In this document: positions 6,441 through 12,246 of the stretch, piece after piece
How the letters are laid out: each line of letters opens with the position of its first letter
Numbering within the stretch: the stretch's first letter is position 1
Assembly: GCA_024762375.1 (NCBI GenBank)
Contig: JANTHQ010000022.1
Span: forward strand, 1 to 12,462
Source: Anaerolineaceae bacterium
GTDB lineage: Bacteria > Chloroflexota > Anaerolineae > 4572-78
Direction: 5' to 3'
Length of the DNA: 12,462 nucleotides
Translations under genes and position numbers: made by a program
Notes under the pieces: model-generated
The model's input: only the letters and a program-made list of their open reading frames with translations
Told to the model about the DNA's origin: nothing
Database searches by the model: none

Positions 6441-6920
6441 ATGAAATTGAATGATTTACGACCGGCTCCCGGCAGTACCAAGTCTCGCAAACGCGTGGGA
6501 CGTGGGCATGGCGCGGGGTCCGGCAAAACAGCCGGACGCGGCACCAAAGGGCAAGGCGCTCGCTCTGGTGGCGGCAAAGGCCCGTACTTTGAGGGTGGTC
6601 AGCTGCCATTGGTTCGCCGATTACCGTTTGCACGTGGTGTCGGCTTTACCAACATTTGGCGCATCGAATTTGTCCCAATCAATTTGGGGCGGTTAAATCA
6701 GTATTTCGAGGCGAACGATGAGGTATCGTTAGAAAGTTTGCAATCAGTTGGTATCGTTAAAAAATCGGCCGAAGCAATCGCTATTTTAGCTGATGGCGAA
6801 CTCGAAAAACCGTTAACCATCAAAGCCCACCGTATTTCAAAAGCGGCTCGTGCAAAAATCGAAGCTGCTGGCGGTTCATACGAAATTTTGCCCAAACCGG
6901 CGCGTCCAAAATTACGGTAG
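6441..6920 (+). CDS. rplO: 50S ribosomal protein L15
   Basis: 159 residues from ATG 6441, slightly longer than the E. coli protein (144). L15 is an early to middle assembly protein that threads a long basic N-terminal tail into 23S rRNA. The tail is obvious: MKLNDLRPAPGSTKSRKRVG, then GRGHGAGSGKTAGRGTKGQG (20-39) and FEGGQLPLVRRLP (50-62). The globular C-terminal part has FVPINLGRLNQYFE (77-90) and VSLESLQSVGIV (95-106), ending in a Pro/Lys/Arg-rich tail. It lies 23 bases after rpmD and 27 before secY. Confidence 0.97.
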   Translation: MKLNDLRPAPGSTKSRKRVGRGHGAGSGKTAGRGTKGQGARSGGGKGPYFEGGQLPLVRRLPFARGVGFTNIWRIEFVPINLGRLNQYFEANDEVSLESLQSVGIVKKSAEAIAILADGELEKPLTIKAHRISKAARAKIEAAGGSYEILPKPARPKLR

Positions 6921-6947
6921 CGCATATCTAACTAGCAGAGGAAACCA

Positions 6948-8270
6948 ATGCTTCAAGCTGTAAAAAACGCATTTTTACTGCCAGACTTGCGACGGAAGAT
7001 TGTTTTTACGTTGCTGATATTAATTGTGTACCGCGCTGCCTCGCACATTCCCGTGCCCGGTGTTGACCGCGAAGTGCTCAACCAGTTTTTGAACAGCGGG
7101 TCAACCGGTGCCGACATCTTGCAATTTTTAGACTTGCTGTCCGGCGGTGTTTTGGGGCAATTCTCTGTGCTTGCCACCGGGGTGTATCCGTACATTACCG
7201 CATCCATTATTTTACAATTGCTCACCCCGATGATTCCGGCACTGGAAGAATTGTCAAAAGAAGGTGAACAAGGGCAGAAAAAAATCAACCAGTACACCCA
7301 CTGGCTGACTGTGCCGCTGGCTGCATTACAGGCTTACGGGCAGGTAGTTATCATCCAACAAAGTATCCCCGGTATCATCAGCAACTTTGGGTTCACCGTT
7401 AACCCGTTGGGAACCACGGCCATCATCATTTCGATGACCGCCGGTAGCTTGTTCGCGGTTTGGTTGGGAGAACTGATTTCAGAAGATGGTATCGGCAATG
7501 GTGTCTCAATCATCATTTTCGGTGGGATTGTGGCACAGCTGCCGGGTAGAATTTGGCAATTTGTTCAGTTGCAGCAGTATTTCTTGCTGATTGCCTTCTC
7601 TATCATCACCGTTATTACCATTTTGGGTATCGTCATCGTCAGCGAAGGCCAGCGCCGCATTCCGGTGCAGTATGGCAAACGTGTTCGCGGTAATAAAGTT
7701 TACGGCGGCCAAAGTTCGCATGTACCACTGCGGGTAAACAGCGCAGGGATGATCCCGTTGATTTTTGCCCAGTCCATCTTGATTTTCCCGAGTTCCATCG
7801 GTAGCTTTTTCGCCAATTCTGCTTCACCTTTCATCGCTTCGATGGCAAACTTTACGGTGCAGTGGTTTAGCCCGCGCCCTGGCGCATGGCCATATTGGGT
7901 AACCTACTTCTTGATGGTGGCAGCCTTTACCTTCTTTTATACTGACATCATCTTCAAGCAGCAAAACCTGGCTGAAAGCCTTCAGAAACAGGGCGGTTTT
8001 ATACCGGGGCTGCGTCCCGGTAAAACCACCGAGACATACCTGAATGACGTAATGCGTCGCATTACCTTTGTCGGCGCGATATTCTTGGGTGTGGTGGCTA
8101 TTTTACCGTGGATTGTCGGGCTCATACCGGGATTGAGCACCGGGTCGAGTACCGGCTCGCTGCTGATTACCAGCACCGGCTTGTTGATTGTGGTTGGTGT
8201 GGCGTTGGATACCATGAAGCAATTAGAGGCACAGTTGCTGATGCGTAACTACGAAGGTTTCATCAAATAA
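6948..8270 (+). CDS. secY: preprotein translocase subunit SecY
   Basis: 440 residues, the usual size. SecY is the inner-membrane channel of the Sec translocon, working with SecE, SecG and SecA or with the ribosome. About ten hydrophobic segments are visible, starting with IVFTLLILIVYRAASHIPVPG (18-38, the first membrane helix leading into the family's HIPVPG). Family signatures are GVYPYITASIILQLLTP (78-94) and WLGELISEDGIGNGVSIIIF (172-191). The cytoplasmic loop RRIPVQYGKRVRG (236-248) carries basic residues used in ribosome and SecA contacts. A periplasmic Gly/Ser/Thr-rich stretch (396-405) precedes the last helix. AGAGGA (6937-6942) precedes the ATG. adk, usually next, is absent. Confidence 0.98.
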   Translation: MLQAVKNAFLLPDLRRKIVFTLLILIVYRAASHIPVPGVDREVLNQFLNSGSTGADILQFLDLLSGGVLGQFSVLATGVYPYITASIILQLLTPMIPALEELSKEGEQGQKKINQYTHWLTVPLAALQAYGQVVIIQQSIPGIISNFGFTVNPLGTTAIIISMTAGSLFAVWLGELISEDGIGNGVSIIIFGGIVAQLPGRIWQFVQLQQYFLLIAFSIITVITILGIVIVSEGQRRIPVQYGKRVRGNKVYGGQSSHVPLRVNSAGMIPLIFAQSILIFPSSIGSFFANSASPFIASMANFTVQWFSPRPGAWPYWVTYFLMVAAFTFFYTDIIFKQQNLAESLQKQGGFIPGLRPGKTTETYLNDVMRRITFVGAIFLGVVAILPWIVGLIPGLSTGSSTGSLLITSTGLLIVVGVALDTMKQLEAQLLMRNYEGFIK

Positions 8271-8284
8271 AATCTGGCGCCACT

Positions 8285-9034
8285 ATGATAATTTTGAAGT
8301 CTGACAGTGAAATAAAATTAATGCGAGAGGCCGGGCGAATTGTGGCGATAGTGCTCAATGAATTGGCTGAAAAAGTCAAACCCGGCATCAATACCGCGCA
8401 ACTCGATCGTTGGGCTGAAGAAATCATCAGAAAGCACCATGCCATCCCAACCTTCAAAGGTTATAACGGCTTCCCGGCGACCATTACAACGTCGGTAAAC
8501 GAAGAGTTAGTACACGGTATCCCCAGTCAGAAAAAAGTTTTGAAAGAAGGCGATATCATCAGCCTTGACTGTGGAGCAACATTAAACGGATGGGTTGGAG
8601 ACGCGGCTCTGACCGTTCCGGTGGGCGAAATTTCGCCCGAAGCACAAAAATTGCTGGACGTCACCGAACGTGCATTATATGTGGGTATCGAACAAGCTCG
8701 CGTTGGGAACCGCTCCGGCGATATATCGGCTGCTATCCAGGAATATGTCGAGAAACATGGGTACAGCGTGGTGCGAAACTACACCGGACACGGTGTTGGC
8801 CGAAATATGCACGAAGACCCACAAGTGCCCAACTACGGGCGCAAACATCGGGGCATCCCCCTTAAAAAGGGAATGACCATCGCATTAGAGCCAATGGTAA
8901 ACGTGGGTACACCGCGCACCCGCGTGCTGGCAGACCAATGGACAGTTGTTACCGACGACGGAAAACTGTCGGCACATTTTGAACATACAATCGCCATTAC
9001 AAATGGCGACCCGCTAATTTTGACACAACTGTAA
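8285..9034 (+). CDS. map: type I methionine aminopeptidase
   Basis: 249 residues, normal for bacterial type Ia MetAP. It removes the initiator Met from nascent cytosolic proteins. All five metal ligands of the pita-bread fold can be placed: D95 (SLDCG), D106 (GDAAL), H169 (GHGVGRNMHED), E202 (ALEPM) and E233 (HFEHT). The substrate-side His77 (VHGIP) is also present, as is TTSVNEE (68-74). There is no N-terminal SH3-type or zinc-finger extension. No good Shine-Dalgarno site precedes the ATG; with only 14 bases after the secY stop, translation may depend on coupling. A promoter for the next genes overlaps its last codons. Confidence 0.98.
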   Translation: MIILKSDSEIKLMREAGRIVAIVLNELAEKVKPGINTAQLDRWAEEIIRKHHAIPTFKGYNGFPATITTSVNEELVHGIPSQKKVLKEGDIISLDCGATLNGWVGDAALTVPVGEISPEAQKLLDVTERALYVGIEQARVGNRSGDISAAIQEYVEKHGYSVVRNYTGHGVGRNMHEDPQVPNYGRKHRGIPLKKGMTIALEPMVNVGTPRTRVLADQWTVVTDDGKLSAHFEHTIAITNGDPLILTQL

Positions 9035-9046
9035 TTTGTGTATAAT
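9020..9046 (+). promoter_or_regulatory. near-consensus sigma70-type promoter for the alpha genes
   Basis: TTGACA (9020-9025) and TATAAT (9041-9046) both match the housekeeping consensus exactly, separated by a short 15-base spacer (17 is optimal). The -35 box is in the last codons of map, whose stop is 9032-9034; the -10 box falls in the 45-base gap before rpmJ. A transcript would start at about 9052-9054, leaving a leader of fewer than 30 bases before rpmJ. What is seen is the two hexamers; that they are used is an inference. Confidence 0.7.
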
Positions 9047-9079
9047 TGATGGGTTGAGTTTTTGTAAAGGGGTAACCAA

Positions 9080-9193
9080 ATGAAAGTACAACCATCTGTA
9101 AAAAAACGATGTGACAAATGCAAGATTGTAAAGCGCCGCGGTGTGGTGCGTGTAATTTGTGAAAACCCTCGCCATAAACAGCGACAAGGTTAA
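9080..9193 (+). CDS. rpmJ: 50S ribosomal protein L36, zinc-binding form
   Basis: 37 codons plus TAA. L36 is the smallest 50S protein, binding 23S rRNA near the base of the L7/L12 stalk. The translation begins MKVQPSVKKRCDKCKIVKRR and ends GVVRVICENPRHKQRQG. It holds the zinc ligands C11, C14, C27 and H32, so it is the cysteine-containing (C+) form rather than the zinc-free paralogue. AAAGGGGT (9066-9073) is six bases before the ATG. It sits between map and rpsM as usual, but without infA before it. It is the first gene after the predicted promoter. Confidence 0.98.
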   Translation: MKVQPSVKKRCDKCKIVKRRGVVRVICENPRHKQRQG

Positions 9194-9212
9194 GATGTAA
9201 GGAGAACAGAGT

Positions 9213-9590
9213 ATGGCGCGTATTGCCGGTGTTGATATTCCACCAAACAAACGAGTAGAAATTTCGTTGACGTACATTTACGGCATTGGTCGTTTCACCA
9301 GCCGAGAAATCTTAAAAGAAGCCAACGTTGACCCGAACACACGGGTAAAAGACCTTTCTGACGCAGAGTTGAGCCGCTTGCGCGAAGTGATTGACAAAAA
9401 TTACCGCGTAGAAGGCGATTTGCGCCGCGAAGTAGGGATGAACATCAAACGATTGCAAGAAATCGGTTGTTACCGCGGGCTGCGTCACCGCCGGAATTTG
9501 CCGGCGCACGGACAAAGAACCCGCACCAATGCCCGCACACGCCGTGGCGCGCGTCGCACCGTTGCCGGGAAAAAACGTGCTCGCAAGTAG
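9213..9590 (+). CDS. rpsM: 30S ribosomal protein S13
   Basis: 125 residues, within the usual 118-126. S13 is at the top of the 30S head, forms bridges with L5 and touches P-site tRNA through its basic tail. The sequence is classical: MARIAGVDIPPNKRVEISLT (1-20), YIYGIGRFTSREIL (21-34, a helix-hairpin-helix-like part), LRREVGMNIKRLQEIGCYRG (70-89), LRHRRNLPAHGQRTRTNART (90-109) and the tail RRGARRTVAGKKRARK. AAGGAGA (9199-9205) precedes the ATG. The gap from rpmJ is only 19 bases, too short for the E. coli-type S4-binding pseudoknot found before rpsM there. Confidence 0.99.
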   Translation: MARIAGVDIPPNKRVEISLTYIYGIGRFTSREILKEANVDPNTRVKDLSDAELSRLREVIDKNYRVEGDLRREVGMNIKRLQEIGCYRGLRHRRNLPAHGQRTRTNARTRRGARRTVAGKKRARK

Positions 9591-9625
9591 CGTGCTGGCT
9601 TGTTATTGATGGAGGATTAGTATAG

Positions 9626-10021
9626 ATGGCAAAAAGACAAACACAACGACGGGTTGCAAAAAAAGAACGTAAAAACATTCCGTCTGGGCGAGCGTACATT
9701 TACGCAACATTCAACAACACAATCGTTACAATGACTGACCAACACGGCAACGCCGTTTGCTGGTACAGTGGCGGCACATCCGGCTTCAAAGGCTCGCGTA
9801 AAAGCACGCCTTATGCTGCACAAATTGCGGCATCAAATGCAGCCAAAACCGCCAGCGAGCATGGTATGCGAGAAATAGATGTGTTCGTGAAAGGCCCCGG
9901 CCCGGGCCGAGAATCTGCAGTGCGGGCACTTCAGGCCGCCGGAATGAAAGTAAAATCAATTACCGACGTAACCCCGATTCCGCACAACGGCTGCCGTCCA
10001 CCGAAAAAACGCCGCGTATAA
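9626..10021 (+). CDS. rpsK: 30S ribosomal protein S11
   Basis: 131 residues, normal. S11 sits on the 30S platform, lining the mRNA path near the E site. The basic N-terminal tail (1-17) leads to GRAYIYATFNNTIVTMTDQHG (21-41), then GGTSGFKGSRKSTPYAAQ (49-66) and VKGPGPGRESAVRAL (88-102). It ends VTPIPHNGCRPPKKRRV; the Asn-Gly at 121-122 matches the site that becomes isoaspartate in E. coli S11, though whether it does here is unknown. GGAGG (9611-9615) lies ten bases before the ATG. A 126-base structured gap separates it from rpsD. Confidence 0.99.
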   Translation: MAKRQTQRRVAKKERKNIPSGRAYIYATFNNTIVTMTDQHGNAVCWYSGGTSGFKGSRKSTPYAAQIAASNAAKTASEHGMREIDVFVKGPGPGRESAVRALQAAGMKVKSITDVTPIPHNGCRPPKKRRV

Positions 10022-10036
10022 CGGTTTTTGGTGGCA

Positions 10037-10060
10037 CTTTTCACGCTTTGGCGTAAAAAG
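10037..10060 (+). promoter_or_regulatory. stem-loop 1 in the rpsK-rpsD gap
   Basis: Arms 10037-10046 (CTTTTCACGC) and 10051-10060 (GCGTAAAAAG) form a ten-position stem with a single C/A mismatch (42/55) and a TTTG loop. The arms run T-rich on the 5' side and A-rich on the 3' side, the reverse of an intrinsic terminator. It begins 16 bases after the rpsK stop. Possible roles are RNA processing, transcript stability or protein binding; none is shown. Confidence 0.45.
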
Positions 10061-10087
10061 ATATTAAACAAAAAAGAAATTGCATTT

Positions 10088-10130
10088 CGTGAGGGATGAA
10101 AGGACATCAGCCATGCCCGTAAACCTCACG
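10088..10130 (+). promoter_or_regulatory. stem-loop 2, candidate rpsD translational control element
   Basis: CGTGAGG (10088-10094) and CCTCACG (10124-10130) are perfect complements closing a 29-base loop. Inside it, GATG (10095-10098) can pair with CATC (10105-10108), or GGGATG (10093-10098) with CAT-G-CCC (10112-10118), so alternative folds are possible. The stem ends five bases before AGGAGG. CCTC (10124-10127) could also pair with the GAGG (10138-10141) of that site, a possible weak on/off switch. The complementarity is seen; S4 binding is inferred. Confidence 0.45.
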
Positions 10131-10135
10131 CACGC

Positions 10136-10141
10136 AGGAGG
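10136..10141 (+). promoter_or_regulatory. Shine-Dalgarno site fixing the TTG start of rpsD
   Basis: AGGAGG, a full-strength site, is six bases before TTG 10148. The protein from that codon starts MARHIDPVCKLC, matching zinc-type S4 proteins, so the TTG is the start. Confidence 0.9.
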
Positions 10142-10147
10142 AAAAAA

Positions 10148-10774
10148 TTGGCTAGACATATTGACCCCGTTTGTAAACTATGCCGCCGCGAAGGCGAAAA
10201 ACTCTTTTTGAAGGGAGATCGTTGCTACTCTCCCAAATGTGCAATGGAACGCCGCCCGAACCCCCCCGGTCCGGCCCGCCGCTTCCGCGCCAAAGAGTCT
10301 GACTATGGTAACCAGCTGCGCGAAAAACAAAAAGTGCGACGCATTTATGGCGTTTTCGAAAAACAATTTCGAAACTATTTCAAACGCGCGCAGCGTATGA
10401 AAGGTGTGACCGGCTCGAACCTGTTGGTTCTTTTGGAGAGTCGGCTTGACAATGTTGTGTATCGTTTGGGTTTTGCCGAATCACGTGCGCAAGCGCGTCA
10501 ATTGGTGCGCCATGGACATTTCGTCGTCAATGGGCGAAAAACAGACATTCCGTCGTATCTGGTAAAACCGGGTGACGAAATTGTGCTGCGCGAAAAAAGC
10601 AAAAGCAATGGCTACTTCAAAGAACGCGCCCAAACTATCAGCGATGCGAAAGTTCCCGGTTGGCTGCAGTTGGACATCAATAAAATGACCGGCACCGTAC
10701 TCGCCGAGCCAACCCGCGAAGATATTGACTTCACCCTCAACGAACAGCTAATTGTTGAGTACTACAGCCGCTAG
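10148..10774 (+). CDS. rpsD: 30S ribosomal protein S4, zinc-binding type (TTG start)
   Basis: 208 residues, usual length. S4 nucleates 30S assembly on the 16S 5' domain, lines the mRNA entry channel and, in enterobacteria, represses the alpha operon. The N-terminus carries C9-x2-C12 and C26-x4-C31, the cysteine set of zinc-containing S4 such as that of Thermus. The S4 RNA-binding domain is clear at about 97-160: SRLDNVVYRLGFAESRAQAR, QLVRHGHFVVNGRKTDIPS. The end EQLIVEYYSR is typical. Start is TTG after AGGAGG. It is the only gene here flanked on both sides by gaps holding strong inverted repeats, which fits, but does not prove, special control. Confidence 0.98.
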   Translation: MARHIDPVCKLCRREGEKLFLKGDRCYSPKCAMERRPNPPGPARRFRAKESDYGNQLREKQKVRRIYGVFEKQFRNYFKRAQRMKGVTGSNLLVLLESRLDNVVYRLGFAESRAQARQLVRHGHFVVNGRKTDIPSYLVKPGDEIVLREKSKSNGYFKERAQTISDAKVPGWLQLDINKMTGTVLAEPTREDIDFTLNEQLIVEYYSR

Positions 10775-10814
10775 AAAATAAACGATGAATTTTACAAGAA
10801 ACAAAAGAATCACC

Positions 10815-10838
10815 TTCTGTCAAGAATATTTGACAGAA
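10815..10838 (+). promoter_or_regulatory. perfect inverted repeat before rpoA
   Basis: TTCTGTCAA (10815-10823) and TTGACAGAA (10830-10838) are exact complements around GAATAT. With a G-U pair the stem could reach ten pairs with an AATA loop. The following bases are AAAAC, with no T-run, so it is not an intrinsic terminator. It ends nine bases before the rpoA Shine-Dalgarno site and lies in an otherwise A-rich gap. It could be an RNA hairpin (processing or translation control) or a protein-binding operator on DNA. Confidence 0.55.
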
Positions 10839-10847
10839 AACAAGTGT

Positions 10848-10853
10848 GGAGGG
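10848..10853 (+). promoter_or_regulatory. Shine-Dalgarno site choosing the rpoA TTG start
   Basis: GGAGGG is seven bases before TTG 10861. An in-frame GTG at 10846 overlaps this site and has none of its own, so it is unlikely to be the start. Confidence 0.85.
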
Positions 10854-10860
10854 TGCTCAG

Positions 10861-11838
10861 TTGTCTGACTTAGGTTTTGTTTTACCAAAAGTTGAAACCG
10901 AAGCTTCAACAAGAAATTTTGGTCGGTTTAATATTAGCCCTCTGGAACCCGGTTACGGGGTAACGTTGGGCAGTGCGCTGCGACGAGTGCTCATCTCGTC
11001 GCTGACAGGTGCCGCGGTAACATCGGTGCGAGTCAGTGGCGTGCATCACGAATTTTCTGATATCCCGCATGTGCGCGAAGACATGACCGGATTGATACTG
11101 AATCTGAAAGAACTGCGCGTAAAACTCTTTCAGAATGAAACGGCCCGTTTACGTGTAGAGGTAAATGGCGAAGGCGTTGTAACTGCCGGCGACTTGGAAT
11201 GCCCACCGTATGTGGAAATTGTGAATCCCGACTTGCAATTGCTGACGGCCGATTCCAACGAAGCCAATCTCGACATCGAATTGATGGTCGAAATGGGGCG
11301 CGGATATTCTCCGGCAGAAGAGCGCGGAAAATTGCCCATTGGCGAAATTCCGGTGGATGCGATTTTCAGCCCCGTGCGCAAAGCCAACTTTAAGGTGGAG
11401 CGGGCACGTGTGGGGCAAGCGACTGACTACGATAAACTCATTATGGAAGTCACCACCGACGGTACCATCTCGCCGTATGATGCCTTGCGCGAATCGGCAC
11501 GATTGTTGGTGCAGCACTTCTCGCTGGTGGCAAACATTACCGTGCAAGAAGAACCCGAAGAAGAGCCTGAAGAAGAAGTCACTCAGGCGCAACAAGTGCA
11601 AGATACGCCCATCGAAGAATTGGAACTGACTGTGCGGGCCTACAACTGTCTCAAACGCGCCGGAATTACCCAAGTGGGTGAAATACTTGATAAATTACGG
11701 AAAGGCCCCGACGAGATTTTGGCTATTCGCAACTTTGGGCAAAAATCTCTGGATGAACTCGTTGACCGGTTGGAAGAAAAAGGTTTTCTGGCCGATGTAG
11801 ACGAATCCATCATCGCTGCGTCTCGTTCTGGAAGCTAG
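10861..11838 (+). CDS. rpoA: DNA-directed RNA polymerase subunit alpha (TTG start)
   Basis: 325 residues from TTG 10861, normal. Alpha dimerises to nucleate core polymerase assembly, and its C-terminal domain contacts promoter UP elements and activators. The N-terminal domain (about 1-228) shows GRFNISPLEPGYGVTLGSAL (21-40) and RRVLISSLTGAAVTSV (41-56), and SPVRKANFKVERARVGQATD (170-189) leading to the DKLIMEV strand. An acidic repeat-like linker (230-239, EEPEEEPEEE) joins it to the C-terminal domain (about 249-309). That domain keeps R259, N262, C263, L264 and K265, equal to the E. coli DNA-contact patch around Arg265, plus RNFGQKSLDEL (290-300). A 9-base inverted repeat precedes the gene. 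Confidence 0.98.
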   Translation: MSDLGFVLPKVETEASTRNFGRFNISPLEPGYGVTLGSALRRVLISSLTGAAVTSVRVSGVHHEFSDIPHVREDMTGLILNLKELRVKLFQNETARLRVEVNGEGVVTAGDLECPPYVEIVNPDLQLLTADSNEANLDIELMVEMGRGYSPAEERGKLPIGEIPVDAIFSPVRKANFKVERARVGQATDYDKLIMEVTTDGTISPYDALRESARLLVQHFSLVANITVQEEPEEEPEEEVTQAQQVQDTPIEELELTVRAYNCLKRAGITQVGEILDKLRKGPDEILAIRNFGQKSLDELVDRLEEKGFLADVDESIIAASRSGS

Positions 11839-11870
11839 CAGCCCTGGGCGTTACTGGAGGAAAATAAACA

Positions 11871-12233
11871 ATGCGACATCGAGTAGCTGGACGAAAATTA
11901 AATCGAAATACCTCACAGCGTAAAGCGCTGTTACGTGGTCTTGCCACCGAACTTTTTAAACACGGTAAAGTGCAAACAACCGAAGCACGGGCCAAAAGCC
12001 TGCGCCCGGTGGCAGAAAAACTCATAACCCTCGCTAAACGAGGAGACCTGCATGCACGGCGTTTAGTTGCCGGTCGAATGTACGACCCTGAAGTGCAACA
12101 GAAACTTTTTACCGAAATTGCAGATTTGTACCGTGACCGTCAAGGCGGGTACACCCGAATTTATAAACTGGGCCCCCGCAAAGGCGATGCCGCGCCGATG
12201 GCATTGATCGAGTTGGTGGATTACGAAGGGTAG
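11871..12233 (+). CDS. rplQ: 50S ribosomal protein L17
   Basis: 120 residues, usual (about 115-130). L17 sits near the tunnel exit, on the surface of the 50S. The sequence starts MRHRVAGRKLNRNTSQRKAL and continues LLRGLATELFKHGKVQTTEA (20-39), RAKSLRPVAEKLITLAKRGD (40-59), with the ending GGYTRIYKLGPRKGDAAPMA then LIELVDYEG. GGAGG (11856-11860) lies ten bases before the ATG. It follows rpoA as in nearly all alpha operons and is separated from truA by only 13 bases. Confidence 0.99.
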   Translation: MRHRVAGRKLNRNTSQRKALLRGLATELFKHGKVQTTEARAKSLRPVAEKLITLAKRGDLHARRLVAGRMYDPEVQQKLFTEIADLYRDRQGGYTRIYKLGPRKGDAAPMALIELVDYEG

Positions 12234-12246
12234 CGAGCAGTAGAGA

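Noticed and set aside
7911..7943. TTGATG and TATACT in secY as an internal promoter
   Set aside because: The spacer is 21 bases, outside the workable range, and the -35 match is partial.
10037..10060. Stem-loop 1 as an intrinsic terminator after rpsK
   Set aside because: The arms are T-rich 5' and A-rich 3', with no T-run downstream on either strand; this is the wrong polarity.
10830..10835. TTGACA in the rpoA-upstream repeat as a -35 box
   Set aside because: At 16-18 bases downstream there is no TATAAT-like hexamer; on the minus strand the copy of TTGACA also lacks a suitable -10.
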